Assembly (NCBI GenBank): GCA_964545045.1
Contig: CAZJEN010000003.1
Location: 62,001 to 126,000 of the forward strand
DNA from: SIG307 sp964545045
GTDB lineage: Bacteria > Bacillota > Clostridia > Lachnospirales > Lachnospiraceae
DNA: 64,000 nt
Reading direction: 5' to 3'
The notes under the pieces are model-generated. The model worked only from the letters and a program-made list of their open reading frames with translations, did no database searches and was not told where the DNA came from. Below, piece after piece: positions 50,601 to 58,497 of this stretch. The translations under genes and the position numbers were made by a program. Positions within the stretch are counted from its first letter, which is position 1; every line of letters starts with the position of its first letter.

Positions 50601-51106
50601 CTCCGCATTATTTGCAGTATACAAGCCGCTACGGCATTTATTTCCGTTTCCGTGATTACACCTCTGCGGAAAAATTCGGCGAAGGCGAATTGTATCTGGC
50701 CATCGACAGTCTTCCGGTAGCCAACGACCAGTATGAATTCTCCCACGATATGGTAGCAGACAAATCCTCCACCGGTGCCATCGACGGTCATAATTACCGT
50801 GATGCGGCAGCGGGCGGTTACTTCCGTTACACCCTTGCCGTAGACAACAGCACCATAAACTACTTAGGCTTTACCTGTTCCAGCGACGATGCCGGAAAGA
50901 CCTTTTCCGTTTTAGTAAACGGAAAGAAGTTGCAGGATATTACCATCGAAAGCAAAGAAAAAGAACCGTTTTATTCTGTGCTTTGCGAACTGCCGGCAGA
51001 CCTCATAAAGGACAAGGAGCAGGTTATTGTTACCTTTAAGGCAGGAAAAGATTCGTCCTCCGGCGGAATCTACGATAAGATAAGTATTTTAAAGAAACTG
51101 CAGTAA
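47669..51106 (+). CDS. Lipoprotein LamG plus GH127-type beta-L-arabinofuranosidase
   Basis: A 1145-residue cell-surface glycosidase. The signal peptide ends LLGSAACSG (lipobox), then a Thr/Pro-rich linker with repeats of ATPLPTATPVPTP type, a LamG/concanavalin-like domain (about 85-300) that may bind glycan, and a beta-sandwich domain (about 315-395). The catalytic part (about 400-900) is of the DUF1680/GH127 type, with GHTLGHYLSALSQAYA, NCNCETCNTYNMLKLS and NHFWCCTGSGMENFSK. The Glu and Cys cluster around this CC pair fits the zinc-Cys nucleophile site of HypBA1-type enzymes. A C-terminal beta domain ends the chain. GAAGGAGA lies upstream. The arabinan or arabinogalactan substrate is inferred. 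Confidence 0.88.
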   Translation: MRKSLKRVICGLLTLTLLGSAACSGTKPADNQTTGTPVTVTEAPQPTPNTATTAPEQPSDATETPEPTATPLPTATPVPTPIVDKHAASKVLELFFEKNVQDGSSAQNHGTLNKEGTYVEGISGQALYFDGSTYIDLGTSESLQPSHLTFSAWIKCDSVLQGEHMLAWFKPNGNYQGSGWYLSCLSADIPLKLSVGESTGQPMELYVSANRADFFPVDEWVHIAVTYDSDTKTAAIYRNGMSQTVLHINGTSEITANNTDIKYLGFNSPGYNGGFCKLAMDDLFLYNKVLNAAEISELYAGYGMEVDLEEVIRQDYNNLSVPTVSPEHDLTLPTVGTSGSKISWHSSNEAVLSSSGKLTRPAAGEADETVTLTATLTYESFTRKKTFTITVDALPSFGSLSDFELNQVTLLDSYETNAFALEVDYLKSLDADKLLRGFCDIAGVESSATLYGGWENSAIKGHTLGHYLSALSQAYATSGDEELLAIINHTIDVLAQCQNKETGYLAAIPESHYAQIEQGNTSGTWVPWYTMHKIMAGLLDAYEFAGNEQALTVASRLGDWVYSRTSTWSTATQRKVLNVEYGGMNDCLYTLYSFTKSEDHLSAAHSFDELTLFDPLYQGRDILNGRHANTTIPKIIGALNRYIVLGESEAYYLQVAENFWDMVVNNHSYITGGNSEWEHFGAPNILDGERTNCNCETCNTYNMLKLSRELFKITGKRKYSDYYENTYINAILSSQNPETGMTTYFQPMATGFFKVYGSPTNHFWCCTGSGMENFSKLGDSIYYKDENSVYITRYTSSVLSWKEKNLVITQTADVPNNDTVTITVATDSKTPVTADLVLRVPDWCAGTPTVLINGTKITDFTVTNGFLRLSRDWSNSDCIEYTLPAKLTAYTLPDNNHSIAFKYGPLVLSADLGKRNMKTGTTGVNVTIPTLEFAINDTVTVSDGTVEDWLSNLEENLVRTEGTLQFTLNNTDNDLVFSPHYLQYTSRYGIYFRFRDYTSAEKFGEGELYLAIDSLPVANDQYEFSHDMVADKSSTGAIDGHNYRDAAAGGYFRYTLAVDNSTINYLGFTCSSDDAGKTFSVLVNGKKLQDITIESKEKEPFYSVLCELPADLIKDKEQVIVTFKAGKDSSSGGIYDKISILKKLQ

Positions 51107-51145
51107 AACGTAGTACAAGACACATTTATACCTATAAACACAGCG

Positions 51146-51177
51146 AAAGGGCATGCAACAAACTTTGCATGCCCTTT
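51146..51177. terminator. Bidirectional terminator between the GH127 gene and the hybrid kinase
   Basis: AAAGGGCATGCAA and TTGCATGCCCTTT form a perfect 13-bp stem around a 6-base loop between convergent genes. Confidence 0.85.
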
Positions 51178-51194
51178 CCTATCCCAATCCTCAA

Positions 51195-53402
51195 TTATTT
51201 CCCTTCCGGAAATAATTGTTTTTTCATTTCTACATATACCGATTCGTCATTCAAAGGCTTTAACAAATACCCGTTCATTCCCGCATTATATATCGCAATC
51301 CGGTCATCCTCAAAAGCACTTGCGGTTGCCGCCACAATCGGAATCGTCGCCGCATCCGGACGCGGGAGTTTACGAATTATTTCCGTTGCCTCCAGACCAT
51401 CCATTTCCGGCATCATCACATCCATTAAGATTGCCGCATATTCTCCTACCTCCGAACGTTTGAAGGCTTCCACTGCTTCACTTCCGTTTAACGCGGTATC
51501 CACGGTAAATCCGACATTCTCCAATAAAAATACTGTAATCTTTAAATTAATCGGCACATCCTCCACCGCAAGAATCTTCATTCCGGTAAAAGCCTGCGTA
51601 ACAGTAACTCCTTCCTTCTTTTCCGGCAAAGCCTCTGCGATTTCAAACGGAATCCGTACGGTAAACACACTTCCCTTGCCCGGCTCACTTTCCACCCGGA
51701 TGCTTCCACCCATGGCATCGATATACTGCTTTGCTATGGTCATTCCGAGCCCCGTACCGTGATATCGTTTCCCTTCATCCTCATCCGCCTTCGCATAAGG
51801 CTGGTAAATACGCTTTAAGAACTCTGCATCCATACCGATTCCCGTATCCTGTACTTTAAAGCAATATTCTACCTTCCCTTCCCCTATCACCTGTTCCGTT
51901 ACAAGGAAAGAAACCTGTCCGCCCGCCGGCGTGTATTTCAAGGCATTTCCCAGAATATTCATCAAAATCTGCTGTACATGCAAACGGTCACCCAACACCG
52001 CCGGATAAGCAAAAATCGGAAACTTCTTGTAAAACCAGATCTTATTTTCCCTAATCTGACCCTCTATCATTTCCACGCATTCCTTTAATAACTCCGCAAT
52101 CGAAAACGGTGCATTCACAAGCTTGAACTCTCCGCTTTCGATTTTTGAAAGGTCTAATACCTTATTCACAAGAGAAAGCAGATACGCAGACGACTCATCG
52201 ATTTTATCCAGACAATCTTCTACTTTTTCCTTATCATCAATACTTCTTCTGGCAATATTGGTCATACCCATAACACCGCCGATCGGCGTACGGATATCAT
52301 GGGAAATATGTGCCATCAGTTCTGTCTTTGCACGATTGGCACGATTTGCTTCTTTGGCGGCAAGTTCTAATAAACGTGCACTTTCCCTCTGCTGTTTGGA
52401 AAGACCTTCCCTACTCTTTAAATAAACAAATAAAATAACCGTTACAGATACAAATCCTACAACAATAAATACCAGTATCCAGATTAACAATGTGGCATAG
52501 GCATCCGAATCCTTTTCGGAACCGGCTAAAACATCACTATCCACTACCACCATAAGATTCCAGTTCGGCATATTTGCCACCGGGCAGGTTGCCAGATAAT
52601 AGTCAATTCCCTGATAAGAAATCTCCATGCAATACATTCCCTTATCACTGGAAACCACCTGTTTTAACTTCTCCCAGTCTCCTCGAATCAGTTCTACATT
52701 CCGCTCCAATTCTTCCAAATAATCCGCTTCCAGCGGGATATCAAATATTTTACTTTGACGGTACAGTCTGGTACCGTCGTTTCCCAAAATATAAACACTG
52801 CTTTTCTCCGCATAAGAATTGGACACCAATGCATGTTCCAAATGTGACGAATCAATAATTACGGTATAATACTCGAACTGACGATTCTCATCTTTCACAT
52901 AAATCGGTTTTTCAAGCTTAATCCAACAAAACAAGTGCTTCTTTTTTTCTCCCGGCACATAACGAAGCCATAAACGCTCCTCGGCAATATTTTCAATCAA
53001 ATACTCTTTATTCTCCCATACACCGGTCGTTCCGTCGGATTTATAGTACGTACCGTCCTCGCTTACCGCATAAGCTTCGCTTTCCTCCATATCAAAGTAC
53101 AGATTTTGTTCTATCAATGCCTCTGTTAATTCTTCCGCATTTTCAAATACACTTCCGTCTATGTAAGAGCCGGTCAGCTGAATCATTTCCCTTCTGGAAG
53201 AAGCATATAATTCCGCCAACTCCGCCAGTGTCTCCGTCAACTCCGTTACATGCTTTCCTCGTTCTTCCCGGATATTCTCACCGAAAAAAGAATAAAGCCA
53301 GTATCCGGCGCAACAAAAGACAAGCAGAAGGGCTACATATACCGCCACTGCTACCTTTCTGAAACGACTCAGTACCGACTTTTTTCCTGTTGTTTTTTTC
53401 AT
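51195..53402 (-). CDS. Hybrid sensor histidine kinase with Cache-type sensor and receiver domain
   Basis: A 735-residue membrane protein. Two membrane segments (about 16-38 and 318-340) flank an extracytoplasmic sensor region of the Cache/PAS type. After a short coil comes the HisKA H-box LMAHISHDIRTPIGGVMG (His at about 378), then a full HATPase (NILGNALKYTP N-box, DTGIGMD G1, GTGLGMTIAKQY G2) and a C-terminal receiver with VEDVPIN, ILMDVMMPEMDG (phosphoacceptor Asp) and YLLKPLNDE. GGGAGG stands upstream of the ATG. No HPt or DNA-binding partner lies nearby, so its output is unknown. Confidence 0.92.
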   Translation of the reverse strand: MKKTTGKKSVLSRFRKVAVAVYVALLLVFCCAGYWLYSFFGENIREERGKHVTELTETLAELAELYASSRREMIQLTGSYIDGSVFENAEELTEALIEQNLYFDMEESEAYAVSEDGTYYKSDGTTGVWENKEYLIENIAEERLWLRYVPGEKKKHLFCWIKLEKPIYVKDENRQFEYYTVIIDSSHLEHALVSNSYAEKSSVYILGNDGTRLYRQSKIFDIPLEADYLEELERNVELIRGDWEKLKQVVSSDKGMYCMEISYQGIDYYLATCPVANMPNWNLMVVVDSDVLAGSEKDSDAYATLLIWILVFIVVGFVSVTVILFVYLKSREGLSKQQRESARLLELAAKEANRANRAKTELMAHISHDIRTPIGGVMGMTNIARRSIDDKEKVEDCLDKIDESSAYLLSLVNKVLDLSKIESGEFKLVNAPFSIAELLKECVEMIEGQIRENKIWFYKKFPIFAYPAVLGDRLHVQQILMNILGNALKYTPAGGQVSFLVTEQVIGEGKVEYCFKVQDTGIGMDAEFLKRIYQPYAKADEDEGKRYHGTGLGMTIAKQYIDAMGGSIRVESEPGKGSVFTVRIPFEIAEALPEKKEGVTVTQAFTGMKILAVEDVPINLKITVFLLENVGFTVDTALNGSEAVEAFKRSEVGEYAAILMDVMMPEMDGLEATEIIRKLPRPDAATIPIVAATASAFEDDRIAIYNAGMNGYLLKPLNDESVYVEMKKQLFPEGK

Positions 53403-53559
53403 AGTTCCTCCCGGAGCTTTTTCAGTATAGTTTTTTACAAAAAATACCTTTTTATTTTACCACATCTCCGTGAAAAAGCAAGAAAAATTTTATATCTTTA
53501 CAAAAATACGTCCAATTAACCGTTGCAGTTTTCTACGATTTGATACCCAAATTTACACA

Positions 53560-53588
53560 TGGAAACTTCCCCTCACATATGGTATACT
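53560..53588 (+). promoter_or_regulatory. Possible promoter of the GH13 gene
   Basis: TGGAAA, 17-bp spacer, TATACT on the plus strand, about 70 bp upstream of the start codon. The -35 is weak (four of six). Confidence 0.4.
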
Positions 53589-53656
53589 GGATTTAATCTA
53601 TTGCACATAATCACAAATAGTATCAATAGCGATTCCATATTTCAGGAGGTACAACT

Positions 53657-55294
53657 ATGGCATGGTACGATGACGCCGTATTTTATCATATTTATCCGCT
53701 GGGACTGACCGGAGCTCCGAAGGAAAATACCTACAGTGAACCGGTACATCGTTTAAATACGCTGCTCCCTTGGATTTCCCATATCAAAGAACTGGGCTGC
53801 AACGCAATCTACATCGGACCGTTATTTGAGTCCGTCGGTCACGGTTACGAGACTACCGATTACAAGAAGCTTGACTCCCGTCTCGGTACCAACGAGGATT
53901 TAACAAACTTTGTAAAGGAATGTCACACACAGGGCATCCGTGTCATTTTAGACGGTGTATTCAACCATACCGGCCGGGATTTCTTTGCCTTTCAGGATAT
54001 TAAGAACAACAGAGAAAACTCCCCGTATAAAGACTGGTACTGTAACGTGAATTTCTGGGGTGACAACGAATACAACGACGGTTTTTCCTACGAAAACTGG
54101 GGCGGATATAACCTTTTGGTAAAGCTGAACCAGAACAATCCTGCAGTAAAAGATTATATTTGTGACGTTATCCGTTTTTGGGTATCGGAATTTGACATTG
54201 ACGGTATCCGTCTGGATGCTGCAGATGTGTTAAACTTTGAATATATGCAGACACTGCGTCGGGTAGCAAACGAAGTAAAACCGGATTTCTGGCTAATGGG
54301 TGAAGTCATTCACGGTGATTATAACCGTTGGGTAAACGAAGGCACTCTTCACTCTGTTACCAATTATCATTTGCACAAAGCACTGTACTCCGGTCACAAC
54401 GACCACAACTATTTTGAAATTGCTCATACGGTAAAACGTCTGTATGAGATGGGAGGAAGTCGTCCGGAGGGGTTAAAGCTTTATAACTTTGTAGATAACC
54501 ACGATGTAGAGAGAATCTACACGAAGCTTTCCGACAAAGCACATTACACACCGGTGCATATTTTACTTTATACCCTGCCAGGTATTCCGTCCATTTATTA
54601 CGGTTCAGAGTTCGGTGTCGAAGGAAAGAAAGAGCGTTTCTCCGATGATTCTCTCCGCCCTGCGCTGTCCCTTTCGGATTTCGGAAATGCTGTTACGGAC
54701 AATCCGTGTACCCGTTTACTGGCAGCGTTAGGACATATGCGTCAGATTACACCGGCTCTTTCCTACGGAGATTATAAAGAAATAATTTTAACCAATCGTC
54801 AGTATGCATTTGCAAGAAGCCATAACGGTGCCACCGTGCTTGTCACCGTAAACAACGATGACAGCGACTATGTAATGACATTGTCTTGCGATGCCTGCGC
54901 CCAATACAAGGGCATGCTTTCCGGAGAAATCGTATCGGTAACCGACGGCCGTATTACCGTGAATGTAAAGGCAAACAACGGAGACATCTGGGTACCGGAA
55001 GAAGAAAATTCTACCGAGGATGACTGGTTTTTCGAGTCCGCCTTCATTACCAATCCGGAACCGGAACCTGTGCTTGATGCTTCCGAACCGTCTCAAACTA
55101 CAAAAGAGACGACCTCCGCAGAAGTCGTCTCCTTCGACAGTGATACCTTTGAACAGGGTAAAATCGCCGGTCTTCAGGAAGCCATTCTCGCCATTATGGA
55201 AAAGAAAGGCCCTGTCACCGAGCAAATGCGAAATGACGTATTCGGCAATACGCATCACGACTCTTTAGTAAATTGGGTAAAAAGCTTCTATTGA
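53657..55294 (+). CDS. GH13 alpha-amylase-family enzyme, cytoplasmic, with C-terminal extension
   Basis: A 545-residue alpha-glucan-active enzyme of GH13. The conserved regions are GVFNHTG (region I), GIRLDAADVLN with nucleophile Asp187 (II), LMGEVIHGD with acid/base Glu216 (III) and FVDNHDVERI with Asp283 (IV). No signal peptide is visible, so it should act on imported maltodextrin. After the beta-domain (to about 455) there is an acidic linker and a helical tail (about 490-545, FEQGKIAGLQEAILAIMEKKGPVTEQMRN) not common in the family. AGGAGG precedes the ATG. The exact activity (maltogenic, neopullulanase-like or glucosidase) cannot be told from these motifs. Confidence 0.9.
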   Translation: MAWYDDAVFYHIYPLGLTGAPKENTYSEPVHRLNTLLPWISHIKELGCNAIYIGPLFESVGHGYETTDYKKLDSRLGTNEDLTNFVKECHTQGIRVILDGVFNHTGRDFFAFQDIKNNRENSPYKDWYCNVNFWGDNEYNDGFSYENWGGYNLLVKLNQNNPAVKDYICDVIRFWVSEFDIDGIRLDAADVLNFEYMQTLRRVANEVKPDFWLMGEVIHGDYNRWVNEGTLHSVTNYHLHKALYSGHNDHNYFEIAHTVKRLYEMGGSRPEGLKLYNFVDNHDVERIYTKLSDKAHYTPVHILLYTLPGIPSIYYGSEFGVEGKKERFSDDSLRPALSLSDFGNAVTDNPCTRLLAALGHMRQITPALSYGDYKEIILTNRQYAFARSHNGATVLVTVNNDDSDYVMTLSCDACAQYKGMLSGEIVSVTDGRITVNVKANNGDIWVPEEENSTEDDWFFESAFITNPEPEPVLDASEPSQTTKETTSAEVVSFDSDTFEQGKIAGLQEAILAIMEKKGPVTEQMRNDVFGNTHHDSLVNWVKSFY

Positions 55295-55295
55295 T

Positions 55296-55463
55296 TCAAT
55301 CCCATGTAGTGGTATTTTGACAATACTCACTGTCACTCACTTCCTCATGAGAATAAAATGCTTTCTCATACAAAGGAGCAAATTTTTGCGTTTTCAGTAA
55401 CATCTTCGGTGCCACATCCGAGAAATCCGGTTGTGGCACAAATTCTATGATTTCCTTTTTCAT
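55296..55463 (-). CDS. Small protein of 55 residues, unknown function
   Basis: The product starts MKKEIIEFVPQPDFSDVAPK and ends with an acidic, Thr-rich tail (TTTWD). It is convergent with the GH13 gene, 1 bp from its stop, and lies in an otherwise empty 296-bp gap. The upstream site (GCGAGG) is weak and no family is recognised. It has coding-like composition but was too short for a normal gene call. Could be a real small protein or a chance frame. Confidence 0.35.
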   Translation of the reverse strand: MKKEIIEFVPQPDFSDVAPKMLLKTQKFAPLYEKAFYSHEEVSDSEYCQNTTTWD

Positions 55464-55504
55464 GGATAGCCTCGCTTTCGATTATAAGTCCTTCAATTAC
55501 AAAA

Positions 55505-55541
55505 AGATGTCTTTCAGGCACCTATTCTCTGAAAGACATCT
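55505..55541. terminator. Terminator hairpin between GH13 and mannanase genes
   Basis: AGATGTCTTTCAG and CTGAAAGACATCT form a perfect 13-bp stem with an 11-base loop. On the minus strand it is followed by TTTTTG, so it probably ends the mannanase transcript (stop at 55591); on the plus strand CTTTTCTTT follows. Confidence 0.75.
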
Positions 55542-55590
55542 CTTTTCTTTATCTTACCCTATTTGTAGCGGCTTCATCCACGAATACCTT

Positions 55591-56535
55591 TTATTTTTCC
55601 GCTGTAATCGCATATTCACCGGCATACAGCTTTTTTAAATTCTCTACCGAATTGTACTTTTCTCCGATGCAGAATTCCTTGGACCAGGTCATAAAATAAG
55701 CCCATGGTGTACGTGACTTCTCCAGCATCGTAATATCCGGCAAATAACCGATTTCCGCCAATGCAGCTACCTTATTTTTTGTAGTTGCTTCAATCAAATC
55801 CAGATACTCCTGCCGGTAATCCGTCGGTGCATACTCTGGTAAATAAATATCCACAGAAATCACATCCACGTACTCATCTCCCGGATAACCCTCCTCCAGA
55901 CGGCAATTCCATACCCAAAGAAGATTATTTATCTCATGCACGTTGGTATAATAGTCGTACATTAACTTGTATAACTCTCTTGCTACCTCCGGGCCTTTCG
56001 CACCCCACCAGAACCATTTGCCGTCAGACTCATGGAACGGTCTCCACAATACCGGAATATCTGCTTCTTCAAACTTCTTTAATTCCTTGGCAATCACATC
56101 CATATCATGATAGAACGCCTCCCGTTCCCTTGTGCCTTCCACCAGAACCTTTGACGCATCAAAGTCCGTATGCTCTGCGTAGAAGCTCTTATCCCTGCCT
56201 CCTACCGGAGAATACCAATGGAAAGAAAAGGTCACGATTCCGTCCGATTCCTTCGCCCATTTAAGCGCAGTCTCCAAAGTCCCACGGTTTTCATAAATCT
56301 CCGTAAGACAAGGCTCGGAAGCATCCTCGTAATTGATATTCGGCGAATAAGCCAAAAGTTCAAACCCCCGAAGCTTCGGCATTTTCCCTGTATGCTCCTT
56401 TATGTAGGTTACCTCCTCCATCGGATTGGTCTGGGTATGCTGTCCCGTAATAATTCCCTTCCCCGCGGTTTCGCACAAATACGTTAAAAGCTCTGTAGCC
56501 TTCTTCGTAGCATTTTTATTTACCGGCTTCTGCAT
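55591..56535 (-). CDS. GH26 beta-mannanase-type enzyme, cytoplasmic
   Basis: A 314-residue retaining hydrolase of the GH26 type, most likely acting on beta-1,4-mannan or related oligosaccharides. It has GKGIITGQHTQTNP, the acid/base Glu169 in PVLWRPFHESDGKWFWWG and the nucleophile Glu261 in AALAEIGYLPD. No signal peptide is present, so its substrate is imported mannooligosaccharide. The ATG at 56535 has AAGGAGG five bases upstream; the frame runs 28 codons further but without a site. It follows the AGE-type epimerase by 53 bp, which suggests a mannan-use pair. Confidence 0.9.
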   Translation of the reverse strand: MQKPVNKNATKKATELLTYLCETAGKGIITGQHTQTNPMEEVTYIKEHTGKMPKLRGFELLAYSPNINYEDASEPCLTEIYENRGTLETALKWAKESDGIVTFSFHWYSPVGGRDKSFYAEHTDFDASKVLVEGTREREAFYHDMDVIAKELKKFEEADIPVLWRPFHESDGKWFWWGAKGPEVARELYKLMYDYYTNVHEINNLLWVWNCRLEEGYPGDEYVDVISVDIYLPEYAPTDYRQEYLDLIEATTKNKVAALAEIGYLPDITMLEKSRTPWAYFMTWSKEFCIGEKYNSVENLKKLYAGEYAITAEK

Positions 56536-56588
56536 GTTTTCCTCCTTACCAGCACTGATTATTTCTTCCCTATTGTCACCTGTAGCTA

Positions 56589-57800
56589 TCAAACCAGGCG
56601 ATTTAACATCTCCATACACATTCTTCCGTTATGATACGGACATTTCCACTCATGGGATAACGGGGCAGTCACATCCGCTTCTCCGTGATACGGAATGGTC
56701 TCATACCATTCTCCGCTGTTTTTGTCGATCACACGATTCTGAATAAAGCTCCAGACATCCTCCGCTATGGCACGGTATTCCTCTTTTTGTTCCTTCAAAT
56801 ACGCATTATAAAAGCCCACCACCGACTCTGCCTGTACCCACCAGATTTTCTGACGGTCTACTTTATCATTTTCACGCTCATTATTTATGGCACGGCATTC
56901 TTCATCAATGGCATTCCGATATACGGAAGCCGCCAATCCTTCGATCACCGGACGCATCCTTTCCGTCACAGAAACATCTTCTAATAACTCGCATGCCCGG
57001 TCAATGAGCCAGGATGCTTCGATGTCGTGTCCGTAAGATTCCAAATCGATTAACGTTCGGTATTCATGATCAAAGAACACTTCACAAATCTGCTTGTCCG
57101 GATTGTATACCTTATCCTTAAACAGGAAAAGAATCTCTTTGAGAGAAGTCTCTACCTTATCCAAACGATTACGCTCCTGTTCCGAACAAGCGTCCTCCGC
57201 CATATAAAAACGATCCACACGGAACAATTCGGAATATGCCTCCAGCACATGCAACAGCGTATTCATGGTACGCTCTGCAATGACACCGTTCTCTGACAAT
57301 TCATAGTTTATGGTCGGCGTAAAATCCCGGTTGTAGGCTTCCAGATATCCACCGGCATCCCTGCACTTTGACTCAATGATATCATAGATAGAATAGGCCA
57401 GTTCCAGCGCTTCCTTCTTCTCCGACGCATCATAATAGGAAGACAACGCATAAATTGCAAAGGCTTGATTATAGGTATGCTTCAAATCATCTTCCACTTC
57501 ACCGTTAAATTTTACCGCCCAATATACACCGCCATAGCTCTTGTCATAGCAATGCTCTGCCAAAAACTGATACGCATGGTCCGCCATAGCAAGAAGCTCC
57601 GGATACTGCAACATGCGGTAAGCCTTAGAATAGAACCAAAGAATACGACTGTTCAGGATTACACCTTTCATGTAATCCTTTACCGGCGTTCCGTCTCCTG
57701 TTACACTTCCGTAAAAACCTCCGAACTCCTCATCCTTTAGCTTATTCCAAAAGGGAATAATATCCTGCACCAAATGATTTTTAAACTCTTCCGCTTTCAT
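56589..57800 (-). CDS. AGE-family epimerase (cellobiose/mannobiose 2-epimerase type)
   Basis: A 403-residue (alpha/alpha)6-barrel enzyme of the N-acylglucosamine 2-epimerase/cellobiose 2-epimerase family, which interconverts C2 epimers at the reducing end of beta-1,4-disaccharides. Recognised parts are NSRILWFYSKAYR, DLKHTYNQAFAIYALSSYY, the catalytic-His region DLESYGHDIEASWL and WWVQAESVVGFYNAYL, and the end HEWKCPYHNGRMCMEMLNR. The ATG at 57800 has GGAG nine bases upstream. It lies just upstream of the GH26 gene; known mannan pathways pair mannanase with such an epimerase, so mannobiose is the likely substrate. Confidence 0.87.
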   Translation of the reverse strand: MKAEEFKNHLVQDIIPFWNKLKDEEFGGFYGSVTGDGTPVKDYMKGVILNSRILWFYSKAYRMLQYPELLAMADHAYQFLAEHCYDKSYGGVYWAVKFNGEVEDDLKHTYNQAFAIYALSSYYDASEKKEALELAYSIYDIIESKCRDAGGYLEAYNRDFTPTINYELSENGVIAERTMNTLLHVLEAYSELFRVDRFYMAEDACSEQERNRLDKVETSLKEILFLFKDKVYNPDKQICEVFFDHEYRTLIDLESYGHDIEASWLIDRACELLEDVSVTERMRPVIEGLAASVYRNAIDEECRAINNERENDKVDRQKIWWVQAESVVGFYNAYLKEQKEEYRAIAEDVWSFIQNRVIDKNSGEWYETIPYHGEADVTAPLSHEWKCPYHNGRMCMEMLNRLV

Positions 57801-57898
57801 TTGCAAACACTCCTTTCCGTACTTTGCTCTTATTCTTATCATAGCGCAATTTCCCTTACAATTCTATGAAACCGCACCGAATAAATTGTACAAACCTA

Positions 57899-58429
57899 TT
57901 ATAATTCCTCTAAAAACTGACTGGCGTATTTTCCGTAAACTTTATCATACAAAGAAAAATATGCTTGAAAATCCACTTCACATTCATAACCTAACAATTC
58001 AAACTCCACACCGAACAATTTTGCGTATACTCCCAGCTCCTTCATCCCGTTCCCAAGATAAAACTGCTTTCTTCTGCAGCGCTCCTCCATGTTGTCTGCC
58101 GGCACCTTAAGGCTCTCCACTTCAAGAAAAAAACGCTTTCCCCGGTACAACTCCTGCAAGGCCTGTAAACTCTTTCCGCCCAGACCCTGTCCTCTTTTTT
58201 CCTCACAAATCGCAAAGTAATCAAGAAGCACCAAATCTTCTCCGTTCATAGTAATGGCAAAGCCGGAAAATTCTTCCGCATCTTCAATTACCCAGACATC
58301 CGTTACGTTCTGACGATACTTCTCACGAATCATTTCAAAAGGCTTTCGCTCGTTATCAGGAAACGCCGACCTATACAGCATCTCCAGCTCACTCCACTCC
58401 GCCTCGGAAGCCACTGTTCTTAGCCTCAT
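57899..58429 (-). CDS. GNAT-family N-acetyltransferase
   Basis: A 176-residue acetyltransferase. The acetyl-CoA motif is FAICEEKRGQGLGGKSLQALQELYRG (about 77-102, with the RGQGLGGKS loop at about 84-92), followed by FFLEVESLKVPADN and RRKQFYLGNGM, where the Tyr is a typical catalytic residue. It may modify a small molecule or a protein N-terminus. The ATG at 58429 has GGAAAG upstream. It sits between the xylanase terminator and the epimerase gene. Confidence 0.85.
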   Translation of the reverse strand: MRLRTVASEAEWSELEMLYRSAFPDNERKPFEMIREKYRQNVTDVWVIEDAEEFSGFAITMNGEDLVLLDYFAICEEKRGQGLGGKSLQALQELYRGKRFFLEVESLKVPADNMEERCRRKQFYLGNGMKELGVYAKLFGVEFELLGYECEVDFQAYFSLYDKVYGKYASQFLEEL

Positions 58430-58453
58430 CACACACTTTCCTTTCTGCAAAAA

Positions 58454-58480
58454 CGGAGCAGTGCCGTCCGCACTACCCCG
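58454..58480 (-). terminator. Terminator of the GH10 xylanase gene
   Basis: CGGGGTAGTGC pairs with GCACTGCTCCG (two wobbles), followed by TTTTTG on the minus strand, 18 bp after the xylanase stop. Confidence 0.75.
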
Positions 58481-58497
58481 TTATTTTCTGTTTCTAC

